A stretch of 64,000 nucleotides of DNA, from NCBI RefSeq assembly GCF_900188445.1, contig NZ_FZOR01000004.1, positions 186,001-250,000 on the forward strand, in the 5' to 3' direction. The position numbers were made by a program, and so were the translations under genes. Below the pieces are notes generated by a model that ran no database searches, was not told where the DNA came from, and worked only from the letters and a program-made list of their open reading frames with translations. The stretch is from Actinomadura meyerae. GTDB lineage: Bacteria > Actinomycetota > Actinomycetes > Streptosporangiales > Streptosporangiaceae. Of the stretch, positions 53,801 to 61,571 are shown piece after piece (position 1 is the stretch's first letter; each line of letters starts with the position of its first letter).

Positions 53801-54094
53801 GGCCTGCGCGAACTGGACGGCCCCGTACATGCCGTCGTGGTCGGTGACCGCCATCGCCTCCACGCCGAGCCGCGCCGCCTCCGCGACGAGCGAGGCGGGG
53901 TCGCTGGCGCCGTCCAGGAAGCTGAACGACGAGTGCACGTGCAGTTCCGCCCACGGCACCTCCGCCTCGGCGCGCCGCGGGACCTCGGGAGCCGGCGCCG
54001 GTTCCCCGGCCGGACGCTCCGCCGCGCCGGGACGCCAGGACAGGCGCTCCTCGAACTCCCTCCAGGGGATCGCCGGGTTGTGCCAGCCGGTCAT
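50816..54094 (-). CDS. dnaE2: error-prone DNA polymerase III alpha subunit DnaE2
   Basis: 1092 residues, normal for DnaE2. An N-terminal PHP domain (ELHVHSSFSFLDGAS) precedes the polymerase core with the catalytic PPDIDLDIEH aspartates (about residue 465), ILCQGRGSAANSAVCYALG, and the ESHAQSFAHLVYASAWLKRH finger region. The C-terminal OB domain ends in VKARNFH. In mycobacteria DnaE2 performs translesion synthesis with ImuA' and ImuB after DNA damage. Start ATG 54094 is 24 bases after the imuB stop; a GTG 6 bases upstream is the alternative. It is the third gene of an imuA-imuB-dnaE2 operon behind a LexA-type site, so it should be SOS-induced. Confidence 0.95.
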   Translation of the reverse strand: MTGWHNPAIPWREFEERLSWRPGAAERPAGEPAPAPEVPRRAEAEVPWAELHVHSSFSFLDGASDPASLVAEAARLGVEAMAVTDHDGMYGAVQFAQAAQDAGIGTVYGAELSLGLPGPRTGEPDPAGRHLLVLARGAEGYARLCSAITSAQLAGGRKGRPVYDLDALAGAHDGHWAVLTGCRKGPVPAALEAGGPGAAERELRNLTGMFGRENVFVELIDHDQPDDDLRNDALLALAGRVGVDVVASNNVHFAAPGADARLAQALAAVRARRSLDDMAGWLPAAGTAHLRSGAEMARRLARFPGVRERTVALARECRFGFEVMAPRLPDWPVPDGHTEASWLRHLVAEGAQRRYGPPERERQPGAYAQIAKELDVIEQLGFPGYFLIVHDIVEFCRSRGILCQGRGSAANSAVCYALGITGVDAVRHGLLFERFLSPGRGGPPDIDLDIEHRRREEAIQYVYGKYGRECTAQVANVISYRPRMAVRDAARALGHSPGQQDAWSKGIDPRDPVGSENDVPAPVMELAGRMLALPRHLGIHSGGMVIADRPVGEICPIEWAAMEGRSVLQWDKDDCAAAGLVKFDLLGLGMLAALHDCFDLVAEHHGRRYDLQSVPPEDPLVYDMLCDADTVGVFQVESRAQMATLPRLRPRKFYDLVVEVALIRPGPIQGGSVHPYLRRRKGLEPAECPHPLMEPALGRTLGVPLFQEQMMQLAVDCAGFTPAESDQLRQAMGAKRAPERVERLRRRLLDGMAERGIPAEIAESVYEKILGFTGFGFPESHAQSFAHLVYASAWLKRHHPAAFTAALVRNQPMGFYSPQSLIADARHHGVVVRGVDVNASAVHPTLEEPVEVESDHPHAPSEPQPAIRLGLSGVRNLGEDAAEAIAAGRPYASMEDLARRVPLSAGALEALATAGAFDGLGLSRREALWAAGALAGSGPGQLEGVTPGAAAPALPAMTPIEETLADLWATGVSRVHPVAHVREALDELGALPAARLAGTPGETNVVVAGLVTHRQRPPTAGGIVFMTLEDETGIINVVCPPPVFERYRGLAVDAQALLVGGRLERADGVVNVRATRLRRLPVPGRVKARNFH

Positions 54095-54118
54095 GTGCAC
54101 CGCCGGGTACTGGACGCC

Positions 54119-55630
54119 CTAGTCATAGACGGCCTCGATGTGCCATCGCCCGCCCTCGACCGCCAGCAGGTACGCGGCGCCGTCGTCGGTGGTGACCTGG
54201 AACCTGGCGCGGCGGCGGGCGGCGGCCGGGTCCCACCAGTGCTCGTCGGCCGGCCACGGGCCCGTCCAGCCGGTCACGGCGGAGCGGCGCCCCCGGAACA
54301 CCAGTGCCGCCGGAGGCGCGGAGACCTCGCACCGCGCCGACACCACCACCGGGCCGCCGGACGCGTCGAGCAGCTCGACCGCCGGCGGCGCGGCGGGCAC
54401 GACCGCGGGCGCGGGGCCGGTGACGCGGCCCGGCCACGGGCCGTCAGGCCGGCCCTCCGGGGGCAGGTCGCCGACCGGGACCCGCACGACCCGCTCGCCC
54501 GGCCCCCGGCCGCCCGCGAGCACCGGCCGGGTGATCCCCCGGTGGCCGAGCAGCGCCTGGACGCGGTCGGCGGCCCGCGCGATCCGCTCGGTGACGGCCG
54601 CCCGGCCCCACAGCGACTCCTGGCGGCCCTCGTCCGGGACGAGCTGGTCGGGCGCCAGCTCCACCCATGCCACGCCGCCCCACACGGCGTCGGCCGAGGC
54701 GCCCTGCCAGGCCGAGAGCTGCCACCGCACCCGCTCGGCCACGGCCAGCGCCGACAGCCCCTCGTGCCGCCACAGCCGCCGCTGCACGTTCCCGTCGGCG
54801 AACCCGACCGCGACCTCCAGCCGGACGCACGCCAGCCCGGCCGCCGCGAGCCCGGCGTGCAGGTCGCCCGCGAGCCGCTTGGCCGCGAACACCACCTGCT
54901 CCGCGCGCTCGGCGGGCGGGTCGAAGCCCGCCCGGACCGACAGGTCGGCCGCCGCGCGGACCGGTGCCACCGGGCGCGGTTCCTCGCCGCGCGCCAGCCG
55001 GTGCGCGAGCGCCCCGTCCGCCCCGAACCGGCCCGCGACGTGCCCGGACGGCAGCGCCGCGAAGTCGCCGAGCGTCCGGACGCCGAGCCGGCGCAGCAAG
55101 TCGGCCAGCTCGGGCCGGTCGAGCACCGACAGCGGGTACGGGGCGAGGAACGCCGCCGCGCCGCCCTCCGGGACCACGACGCCGCCCTCCCCGGCGCGCG
55201 CCGCCAACTCCGCCGCGAACAGCCCGTCCGCGACACCGGACCCGCAGTCGTGTCCGGCCTCGACGACCGCGTCCTGCACGAGGACGCGCAGCGCCTCCTC
55301 GCCGCCGTAGAACCGCGCCGGGCCCCGGGCCGCGATCGCGCACAGCCCGGGGCGCACCACCTCCACGCGCGGCGCCAGCTCCGCGACCGCCGCCACGACC
55401 TCCTCGAACCGCCGTCCCTCGGCGTCGGTGTCGCGGTCGCGGACGACCAGGTCGGGGCAGCGGCGCTGCGCGTCCCGGAGCCGCTGCCCGCGCCGCACCC
55501 CCTCGGCGCGCGCCGCCGCCGAGCACGCGGCCACGCGCCCCTGGACCACGACCGCCCCCGCGGTGGCCGCGTCGATCCCGACCGCGGTGAGCGGCCAGTC
55601 GGGGCACCACACCACCAGCACCCGGGTCAC
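54119..55630 (-). CDS. imuB: ImuB, catalytically inactive Y-family polymerase adaptor
   Basis: 503 residues. It has the Y-family polymerase architecture (LVVWCPDWPLTAVG start, ACSAAARAEGVRRGQRLRDAQ, FYGGEEALRVLVQDAV, LGVRTLGDFAALP) but lacks the acidic metal-binding residues of active polymerases, as expected for ImuB. A beta-clamp binding motif QESLWG is visible at residues 337-342; the mycobacterial protein has QLPLWG at the comparable place. ImuB recruits DnaE2 to the sliding clamp. GTG 55630 overlaps the imuA stop (GTGA), fixing the start. Confidence 0.92.
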   Translation of the reverse strand: MTRVLVVWCPDWPLTAVGIDAATAGAVVVQGRVAACSAAARAEGVRRGQRLRDAQRRCPDLVVRDRDTDAEGRRFEEVVAAVAELAPRVEVVRPGLCAIAARGPARFYGGEEALRVLVQDAVVEAGHDCGSGVADGLFAAELAARAGEGGVVVPEGGAAAFLAPYPLSVLDRPELADLLRRLGVRTLGDFAALPSGHVAGRFGADGALAHRLARGEEPRPVAPVRAAADLSVRAGFDPPAERAEQVVFAAKRLAGDLHAGLAAAGLACVRLEVAVGFADGNVQRRLWRHEGLSALAVAERVRWQLSAWQGASADAVWGGVAWVELAPDQLVPDEGRQESLWGRAAVTERIARAADRVQALLGHRGITRPVLAGGRGPGERVVRVPVGDLPPEGRPDGPWPGRVTGPAPAVVPAAPPAVELLDASGGPVVVSARCEVSAPPAALVFRGRRSAVTGWTGPWPADEHWWDPAAARRRARFQVTTDDGAAYLLAVEGGRWHIEAVYD

Positions 55631-56481
55631 GCGGCCCCCTCTCCGGGGCCGGGCGCCGACGCGCTCGCGCGCACGGGCTCCCGCGCGTCGCGGCGGGCCG
55701 CCGCCAGCGGCGGGCGCGGTGCCGCCGGCCGCGCCGTGTGGACGGGCGCGCCCGCCGCGACGGCGCCGGGGACGAGTTCGAGCGGCGGCCGGGCGGTCTC
55801 GTCCGGCGCCACCGTGCCGTCGGCGGCGGGGAGCCAGAGGCGGGCGCTGCGGCCGGCGCCCGGCGCGTCGCGTCCCTCGGCGGTCACCCGGACGCGGCGG
55901 CCCGCCAGCCGGCCGTGGCCGTCGCCGAGCCCCTCCCAGACCGCCTCGTCCAGCCGGAGGCGGAGCCGGACGCCCGCCCACTCGCCGGCGAACGGGCCGG
56001 TCAGCGCCAGCACGCAGCCGTGCTTGCGGGCCAGCGCCGACAGCCGCCGCACGGCGGCGGCGCCCGGCCGCTCGGGCGGGCGCAGCAGCACCAGGTCGAC
56101 GGCCTCGGCCAGCGCCGCGACCACGTCGGGCCACCGCTCGCCCGGGTCGTCGGCGAGCAGCAGCCGCTCGGGTGCGGCGCCCATCCCGGCGGCGGCGAGG
56201 ACGCCGAAGTCGGGGACGCCGACGACGCCGCACCAGCCGCCGGCGCCGTCCGCACCGCCGTGCCGGGAGACGCCCGCGACGAGCGCGAGGCCGAGCGAGG
56301 CGGATCCGGACCCGCCGAGCCCGACGACCGAGCCGGGCCGCAGGCCCCCGCCCGGCAGCACCGGCCGCAGCGCGGGCAGCACGGGCACCGTCGCGCCGCC
56401 GTCCCAGGAGGGGCTGTGCCCGGCGGAACCGGGCGCCGCGTCCAGAAGCGCCGACAGGTCCCGCAGTGCGGCCTCCGCCAC
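55627..56481 (-). CDS. imuA: ImuA-type RecA-like mutasome accessory protein
   Basis: 284 residues, RecA-like in fold (LRPGSVVGLGGSGSASLGLALVAGV; key part VVGLGGSGSASLGLAL) but with a degenerate Walker A, as in the actinobacterial ImuA' group. The C-terminus is proline/alanine-rich and variable. It is required with ImuB and DnaE2 for damage-induced mutagenesis in mycobacteria. Start GTG 56481 is chosen because AGGAGG lies 6 bases upstream; the frame stays open further, through the SOS box, which cannot be coding. First gene of the operon. Confidence 0.85.
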   Translation of the reverse strand: MAEAALRDLSALLDAAPGSAGHSPSWDGGATVPVLPALRPVLPGGGLRPGSVVGLGGSGSASLGLALVAGVSRHGGADGAGGWCGVVGVPDFGVLAAAGMGAAPERLLLADDPGERWPDVVAALAEAVDLVLLRPPERPGAAAVRRLSALARKHGCVLALTGPFAGEWAGVRLRLRLDEAVWEGLGDGHGRLAGRRVRVTAEGRDAPGAGRSARLWLPAADGTVAPDETARPPLELVPGAVAAGAPVHTARPAAPRPPLAAARRDAREPVRASASAPGPGEGAA

Positions 56482-56515
56482 CGTCGCCCTCCTCTCCGAG
56501 TCCCCCCGCACAATT

Positions 56516-56531
56516 TCGAACACAGGTTCGA
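56516..56531. promoter_or_regulatory. LexA-type SOS box upstream of imuA
   Basis: TCGAACACAGGTTCGA has the actinobacterial LexA consensus form (TCGAAC-N4-GTTCGA) with one central deviation. It lies 35 bases upstream of the imuA start and 90 bases upstream of mtnA. It explains damage induction of imuA-imuB-dnaE2; no other SOS box was noticed. Confidence 0.85.
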
Positions 56532-56620
56532 CTTCTGTCAAGTTGTCGCAGGTCACGCGGTGGAGTAGCGGAGGGTGGAAAGCCCGGTGGCGTCGGGGTT
56601 CACGGTATTTTGCAGGCATT

Positions 56621-57658
56621 ATGAGCGGCATGACGAACGACGTGCGAACCCTGGAGTGGACGGGCGACGGGCTGTGCCTGCTGGACCAGACGCTCCTGCC
56701 CGGGCGGGTCGAGTACGTCGTGGCCCGCGACGTCGCGACGCTGGTGGACGCGATCCGCCGGCTGGTCGTGCGCGGCGCGCCCGCGCTGGGCGTCGCGGGC
56801 GCGTTCGGCGTCGCCGTCGCCGTCCGCCAGGCCGCCCGCGAGGGATGGGACGAGGCCGCCCGCGACGCCGCGATCGCCGAGGTCCGGGAGGCCCGCCCGA
56901 CGGCGGTCAACCTGGCGGCGGGCGTCGACCGCGTCCTGCCGTTCGTCGCCAAGGGCGCCGACGCGGTGGTGGACGAGGCCCAGGCGCTGCTCGACGAGGA
57001 CGTGCGCGGCAACCGCGCGATCGGCGCGTTCGGCGCCGACTGGATCCTGCGCCGCGTGGGCGACCGGCCCCTGCGCGTCCTGACGCACTGCAACGCGGGA
57101 GCGCTGGCCACCGCGGGGTGGGGGACGGCGCTCGGCGTGATCCGGAACCTGCACGAGCGCGGCCGGGTGGAGCTCGTCTACGCCGACGAGACCCGCCCGC
57201 TGCTCCAGGGCGCGCGGCTCACCGCGTGGGAGCTCGCCCAGGCCGGCATCCCCTGCGCCGTCCAGGCGGACGGGGCCGCGCCGAGCACGATCCTGCGCGG
57301 CCTGGTCGACGTCGCCGTCATCGGCGCCGACCGGATCGCGGCCAACGGCGACACCGCCAACAAGATCGGCTCGGTGGGGGTGGCGCTGGCCTGCGCGGCG
57401 GCGGGGATCCCGCTCGTCGTCGCCGCGCCGTGGAGCACCGTCGACCCGGCCCTGCCGGACGGCGCCGGGATCCCGATCGAGGAGCGCGCGGCCGAGGAGG
57501 TGCTGGCCTGGGGCGGCGCCCGCACCGCCCCCGAGGGCGTGGACGCCTTCAACCCCGCGTTCGACGTCACTCCCGCCCGCCTGGTGACCGCGCTGGTCAC
57601 CGAGACGGGCGTCCTGGAGGTGTCGGCGGGGGAGACCCCCGGCCGGGCGCGGGCCTGA
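56621..57658 (+). CDS. mtnA: S-methyl-5-thioribose-1-phosphate isomerase
   Basis: 345 residues, usual for MtnA of the eIF2B-like superfamily. It converts methylthioribose 1-phosphate to methylthioribulose 1-phosphate in methionine salvage. Motifs: RLVVRGAPALGVAGAFG near the N-terminus, RVLTHCNAGALATAGWG (catalytic Cys near 150), YADETRPLLQGARLTAWEL and VIGADRIAANGDTANKIGS (catalytic Asp). The usual segment before the last motif is GIPCAVQADGAAPSTIL, which differs from the common VTLITDN form. No other salvage gene is nearby. ATG 56621 was chosen over ATG 56630; neither has a strong ribosome site. Confidence 0.92.
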   Translation: MSGMTNDVRTLEWTGDGLCLLDQTLLPGRVEYVVARDVATLVDAIRRLVVRGAPALGVAGAFGVAVAVRQAAREGWDEAARDAAIAEVREARPTAVNLAAGVDRVLPFVAKGADAVVDEAQALLDEDVRGNRAIGAFGADWILRRVGDRPLRVLTHCNAGALATAGWGTALGVIRNLHERGRVELVYADETRPLLQGARLTAWELAQAGIPCAVQADGAAPSTILRGLVDVAVIGADRIAANGDTANKIGSVGVALACAAAGIPLVVAAPWSTVDPALPDGAGIPIEERAAEEVLAWGGARTAPEGVDAFNPAFDVTPARLVTALVTETGVLEVSAGETPGRARA

Positions 57659-57679
57659 TCGCCCGTCCCGATCGCCCGT

Positions 57680-57700
57680 CCGGGTGGACCGGAGACCCGG
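57680..57700 (+). terminator. small hairpin between mtnA and recD2
   Basis: CCGGGT (57680-57685) pairs with ACCCGG (57695-57700) over a 9-base loop in the 86-base gap. Short stem; could be a weak terminator or chance in GC-rich DNA. Confidence 0.25.
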
Positions 57701-57744
57701 CGCACCTGGCGGATCCGGCCATCCCGCCGTCCGGATCGTCCATC

Positions 57745-59991
57745 ATGGTGAGCGTGCCGACCTCCCCCAGCCCCGACCCCGGCGCCGCGCCGCGTCCGGC
57801 GCAGCTCGACGCGGTCCTGGAACGGATCACCTACGCCAACGAGGACACCGGGTACACCGTCGCGCGCGTCGCGACGGCCAAGAGCGGAAGCGACCTGCTC
57901 ACCGTGGTCGGCGCGCTGCTCGGCGCGCAGGTGGGGGAGAGCCTGCGGCTGACCGGCCGGTGGCGCTCGCACCCCAAGTACGGCAGGCAGTTCGAGGTCG
58001 ACTCGTACACGACCGTGCTGCCCGCGACGATCCAGGGCATCCGCCGCTACCTCGGCTCCGGCATGATCAAGGGGATCGGGCCGGTGATGGCCGACCGGAT
58101 GGTCGAGCACTTCGGCACCGACATCCTCCGCGTCATCGAGGAGGAGCCGGAGCGGCTCGTCGAGGTCCGCGGGCTCGGCCCGAAGCGCAGCAAGCGGATC
58201 GGGGACGCGTGGGAGGAGCAGAAGGCCATCAAGGAGGTGATGGTCTTCCTGCAGGGCGTCGGCGTCTCGACCTCGCTCGCCGTCCGCATCTACAAGCAGT
58301 ACGGCGACCGGTCGATCGACACCGTCCGCGCGCGGCCGTACCAGCTCGCCTCCGACGTGTGGGGCATCGGGTTCAAGACGGCCGACACGATCGCGCAGGC
58401 CGTCGGCATCCCGCACGACAGCCCCGAGCGGATCAAGGCCGGGCTCCAGTACACGCTCTCGGAGGCCGCCGACGACGGGCACTGCTTCCTGCCCGAGCCG
58501 AACCTCGTCACCGCGGCGGAGAAGATCCTCGGCGTGCCGAAGGAGCTGATCGTCCCGGCGCTGGACGAGCTGGCCCGCGACGAGGGCGTCGTCCGGGAGC
58601 AGATCCCGGGCGAGGGCGAGGACGCCGCCGTCATCCCCGCCGTCTACCTCGTGCCGTTCCACCGCGCCGAACGCTCGCTCGCCCGCGGCCTCCTCGACCT
58701 GCTGGACGCCCCCACCGACCGGCTCAAGGCGTTCGCCGACGTCGACTGGGACAGGGCGCTGCCGTGGCTGAAGAAGCGCACCGGCCAGGCGCTCGCCGCC
58801 GAGCAGGAGGAGGCGGTCAAGCTCGCGCTGACGTCCAAGGTGTCGGTGCTGACCGGCGGGCCCGGCTGCGGCAAGAGCTTCACCGTCCGCTCGGTGGTGG
58901 AGCTGGCCGCCGCCAAGAAGGCCAAGATCGTCCTGGTCGCGCCGACCGGGCGGGCCGCCAAGCGGCTCGCCGAGCTGACCGGGCACGAGGCCGCGACCGT
59001 GCACCGGCTGCTCCAGCTCCAGCCGGGCGGCGACCCCAAGTACGACCAGGACGAGCCGCTCGACGCCGACCTCGTGGTGGTCGACGAGAGCTCCATGGTC
59101 GACCTGGTCCTCGCGAACAAGCTGGTGAAGGCGATCCCGCGCGGCGCGCACCTGCTGCTCGTCGGGGACGTCGACCAGCTCCCGTCCGTCGGCGCGGGCG
59201 AGGTCCTCGCCGACCTGCTCGGCGCCGAGGTGATCCCGCGCGTCCGGCTCACGAAGATCTTCCGGCAGGCGCAGGAGTCCGGCATCGTCGTCAACGCGCA
59301 CCGCGTCAACGCCGGCGACCACCCGCACACCCGCGGCTACCCCGACTTCTTCCTGTTCCCCTGCGAGGAGCAGGAGGAGGCCGCCGCGCTGACCGTGGAC
59401 GTCGTCGCCAACCGCATCCCGCGCAGGTTCGGGCTCGACCCGCGCCGCGACGTCCAGGTGCTGGCGCCGATGCACCGGGGCGCGGCCGGCGCGGGCGGGC
59501 TGAACGCGCTGCTGCAGGAGGCGCTGACCCCGCACGACGACGCCCGCCCCGAACGCCGCTACGGCGGCCGCGTCTTCCGCGTCGGCGACAAGGTCACCCA
59601 GCTCCGCAACAACTACGACAAGGGCGAGGCGGGCGTCTTCAACGGCACCGTCGGCGTCGTCACGAAGGTCGACCCGGAGGAGCAGTCGCTCACCGTCCTC
59701 ACCGACGAGGACGAGAGCATCGGCTACGCCTTCGACGAGCTGGACGAACTGGCCCACGCCTACGCGATCACGATCCACCGCTCGCAGGGCAGCGAGTACC
59801 CGGCCGTCGTCATCCCGCTCACCACCGGCGCGTGGATGATGCTGCGCCGCAACCTGCTCTACACCGGCATCACCCGCGCGAAGAAGCTGGTCGTGCTGGT
59901 CGGGTCGCGGCGGGCGCTCGCCGCCGCCGTCCGCACCGCCGGCGCGGGCCGCCGCCACACGGCCCTCGCGCACCGGCTGTCCCAGCGGTAG
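57745..59991 (+). CDS. recD2: RecD2-type ATP-dependent DNA helicase
   Basis: 748 residues, typical of RecD2, the RecD-like helicase found without RecBC. The N-terminal domain (LDAVLERITYANEDTGYTVARV) and helix-hairpin-helix region (LVEVRGLGPKRSKRIGDAW) precede superfamily 1 motifs: Walker A TGGPGCGKSFTV (about residue 371), VVVDESSMVDLVL (motif II), RLTKIFRQAQESGIV, and AYAITIHRSQGSEYPAVVIPL with LLYTGITRAKKLVVLVG near the end. It unwinds DNA 5' to 3' in repair. ATG 57745 is the best start. It lies 86 bases after mtnA on the same strand. Confidence 0.92.
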   Translation: MVSVPTSPSPDPGAAPRPAQLDAVLERITYANEDTGYTVARVATAKSGSDLLTVVGALLGAQVGESLRLTGRWRSHPKYGRQFEVDSYTTVLPATIQGIRRYLGSGMIKGIGPVMADRMVEHFGTDILRVIEEEPERLVEVRGLGPKRSKRIGDAWEEQKAIKEVMVFLQGVGVSTSLAVRIYKQYGDRSIDTVRARPYQLASDVWGIGFKTADTIAQAVGIPHDSPERIKAGLQYTLSEAADDGHCFLPEPNLVTAAEKILGVPKELIVPALDELARDEGVVREQIPGEGEDAAVIPAVYLVPFHRAERSLARGLLDLLDAPTDRLKAFADVDWDRALPWLKKRTGQALAAEQEEAVKLALTSKVSVLTGGPGCGKSFTVRSVVELAAAKKAKIVLVAPTGRAAKRLAELTGHEAATVHRLLQLQPGGDPKYDQDEPLDADLVVVDESSMVDLVLANKLVKAIPRGAHLLLVGDVDQLPSVGAGEVLADLLGAEVIPRVRLTKIFRQAQESGIVVNAHRVNAGDHPHTRGYPDFFLFPCEEQEEAAALTVDVVANRIPRRFGLDPRRDVQVLAPMHRGAAGAGGLNALLQEALTPHDDARPERRYGGRVFRVGDKVTQLRNNYDKGEAGVFNGTVGVVTKVDPEEQSLTVLTDEDESIGYAFDELDELAHAYAITIHRSQGSEYPAVVIPLTTGAWMMLRRNLLYTGITRAKKLVVLVGSRRALAAAVRTAGAGRRHTALAHRLSQR

Positions 59992-59992
59992 G

Positions 59993-60012
59993 GCCCCGAA
60001 GGCAGGCGGGGC
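59993..60012. terminator. small bidirectional hairpin between recD2 and the metallohydrolase gene
   Basis: GCCCCG (59993-59998) and CGGGGC (60007-60012) form a 6-bp stem in the 21-base gap between convergent stop codons. Confidence 0.4.
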
Positions 60013-60798
60013 TCAGCGGTAGCGGGCCAGCTCCCACGGGTCGTGCGCGCAGAACACCTCGACGTCGCCGCCGCGCGCGAGCTCCCGCAGCCGCGCGACG
60101 TTCGCGAGCCGCAGTTCACGGTCCACCTCGCCGCCCGCCTGGACGAGCTCCATCAGCGGGTGCGTCACCGGCTCGGGGCGGTCGACCTCGCCGTGGTACA
60201 TGTACGCGTCCCCGGCGTGCAGGAGCCAGCGGTCCCCGTCGCGAACCGCGACCCCCGCGTGCCCCGGCGTGTGCCCGCCGATCGGGACGAGCAGGATCTC
60301 CTCGGCCACACCCTCCAGGGCCCGGACGCCTTCGAACCCGTGCCAGGTCTCGCCACCGCCGTCCGGGTAGACCACCCAGCGCGGGCCGTGGGCGAGCTGC
60401 GCGGGGGTCTTGCCGCCGTCCTCCCGCTCAGCCGCGAAGACGTGCACCGCGGCGTCCGGGAAGTCGCTCAGCCCGCCCGCGTGGTCGCGGTGCAGGTGCG
60501 TCGGGACGATGTGCCGGACGTCGGCGGGGGAGTACCCGAGCGCCTCGACCTGCCGGACGGCGGTCGCGGCCGGGTCCAGGGTCGGCCCGGCCATCTCCAC
60601 CCAGTCGTCGAGCAGCCGCTCGGACGGGCGCTCGATGTCGCCGAGGCCGATCCCGGCGTCCACGAGGAGCAGCCCGGACGAATCCGTCTCGACCAGCAGG
60701 ACGTGGCCGGTGGCCCGCGCCGGCCGCAGCGGGCTCTCCGGGCCGTCGGCGGGTTCGATCTCCCGCATGGGGGCGCAGTCGAGGTGGTGGACGCGCAT
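60013..60798 (-). CDS. metallo-beta-lactamase-fold hydrolase (lactonase-like)
   Basis: 261 residues. The zinc motif THLHRDHAGG (HxHxDH) is at about residue 104, with further ligand candidates in GGHTPGHAGVAV and LHAGDAYMYHGE and the C-terminal FCAHDPWELARY. The fold covers quorum-quenching lactonases, glyoxalase II-like and many other hydrolases; the long insertion and the CAHD end fit the lactonase-like branch but the substrate is unknown. ATG 60798 follows GAGGAG. It is directly downstream of a TetR gene (8 bases), which probably controls it. Confidence 0.85.
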   Translation of the reverse strand: MRVHHLDCAPMREIEPADGPESPLRPARATGHVLLVETDSSGLLLVDAGIGLGDIERPSERLLDDWVEMAGPTLDPAATAVRQVEALGYSPADVRHIVPTHLHRDHAGGLSDFPDAAVHVFAAEREDGGKTPAQLAHGPRWVVYPDGGGETWHGFEGVRALEGVAEEILLVPIGGHTPGHAGVAVRDGDRWLLHAGDAYMYHGEVDRPEPVTHPLMELVQAGGEVDRELRLANVARLRELARGGDVEVFCAHDPWELARYR

Positions 60799-60806
60799 AT
60801 GACTCC

Positions 60807-61370
60807 TCACAGATGGTCGGCGAGCTGGTGGGTGACCTGGTGGATGACGGCCACGTCCCGCTGGACGCGGGCGAGCATGACGGCGCCCTGCAGGGACGAC
60901 AGGACCAGCGCGGCCAGCGGCCCGACGCGCTCCTCGGGCACGCCCCAGCCGCGCAGCGCGGCGCGGAGGCCGTCCAGCCACTCCGCGTAGGCGGCGTCGC
61001 AGGCGGCGCGGAGGGCCTCGCTCGCGCCCGCCGTCTCCAGGGCCACGGTCGCGATGGGGCAGCCCTTGGCGAAGTCCGACTCCAGGAGGCTCCGGGCGAA
61101 GTGCTCGCCGAGGGCAGTGAGCCCGGCCCGCCCGTCCGGCGCGGCGAGCACGGCCCCGGCGAGCGCCTCGGCGACCGTCCGGCCGGCCAGCGCCACCGAC
61201 TCGGCCGCGAGCTGCTCCTTGCCCTCGGGGAAGTGGAAGTACAGCGAGCCCTTCGGCGCGCCGCTCTCCGCGAGCACCTGGTTCACCCCGGTGCCGTGGT
61301 AACCCTGCCGCTGGAACAGGTCCGCGGCCGTCCGCAGGACCCGCTCTCTCGTCTCTCCGCGCGGTGCCAT
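60807..61370 (-). CDS. TetR-family transcriptional regulator
   Basis: 187 residues. N-terminal helix-turn-helix: RERVLRTAADLFQRQGYHGTGVNQVL followed by GAPKGSLYFHFPEGKEQL (key residues KGSLYFHFP). The C-terminal domain (KGCPIATVALETAGASEALRAAC) is the LmrA/YxaF-type. Start ATG 61370; a GTG six bases upstream is possible. An AGACCGGTCT palindrome 16 bases upstream is a likely autoregulatory operator. It forms an operon with the metallohydrolase gene. Confidence 0.92.
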   Translation of the reverse strand: MAPRGETRERVLRTAADLFQRQGYHGTGVNQVLAESGAPKGSLYFHFPEGKEQLAAESVALAGRTVAEALAGAVLAAPDGRAGLTALGEHFARSLLESDFAKGCPIATVALETAGASEALRAACDAAYAEWLDGLRAALRGWGVPEERVGPLAALVLSSLQGAVMLARVQRDVAVIHQVTHQLADHL

Positions 61371-61380
61371 GCCCACAGAC

Positions 61381-61398
61381 TAGACAGACCGGTCTACA
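61381..61398. promoter_or_regulatory. TetR operator candidate
   Basis: TAGACAGACCGGTCTACA contains the perfect 10-bp palindrome AGACCGGTCT (61386-61395) with AT-leaning flanks, immediately upstream of the TetR start. This shape is typical of LmrA/YxaF-type regulators; autorepression inferred. Confidence 0.55.
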
Positions 61399-61424
61399 AA
61401 TTCCAAGCCATGATCCATGGCTAT

Positions 61425-61436
61425 CGAAATGTTTCG
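61425..61436. promoter_or_regulatory. CGAAA-TG-TTTCG dyad, distal operator candidate for the CE4 gene
   Basis: CGAAATGTTTCG is an inverted repeat 76 bases upstream of the -35 element at 61512. CGAA/TTCG inverted repeats are known targets of LacI-type xylan-utilisation repressors in streptomycetes (BxlR). The convergent LacI gene at 62695 is the obvious candidate binder. Confidence 0.45.
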
Positions 61437-61491
61437 GCAGGAAAGGCCCATGTCATCGGCACTGATAAGAGCTGAGAATGAAAGATGCCAG

Positions 61492-61506
61492 CGAAAAGAG
61501 TTTTCG
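61492..61506. promoter_or_regulatory. CGAAAA-GAG-TTTTCG dyad, proximal operator candidate for the CE4 gene
   Basis: A perfect 6-bp inverted repeat with a 3-base centre ends 5 bases before the -35 element at 61512. A further TTTCGA half-site (61520-61525) lies inside the spacer. Binding here would hinder RNA polymerase. Confidence 0.55.
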
Positions 61507-61511
61507 ATCTA

Positions 61512-61540
61512 TTGACACCTTTCGAGGGCGTTCCCACAAT
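61512..61540 (+). promoter_or_regulatory. promoter of the CE4 deacetylase gene
   Basis: TTGACA (61512-61517), a 17-base spacer and CACAAT (61535-61540) give the best consensus promoter in the window. Predicted start near 61547 leaves a leader of about 25 bases with GGAGGA before ATG 61572. Confidence 0.65.
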
Positions 61541-61571
61541 GAGGTTCCCCCGCCCCCTGGAGGAACACGGA

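Noticed and set aside
48597..53954. 1785-residue minus-strand frame across kinase and dnaE2
   Set aside because: It is a shifted frame of both genes; the correct frames carry all catalytic motifs.
49367..57658. 2763-residue plus-strand open frame ending in mtnA
   Set aside because: Only the last 345 residues are MtnA; the rest is antisense to the kinase, dnaE2, imuB and imuA and passes through the SOS box.
61539..61571. upstream ATG giving an 11-residue longer CE4 protein
   Set aside because: It overlaps the -10 box of the best promoter and lacks a ribosome site, while ATG 61572 has GGAGG at 8 bases.
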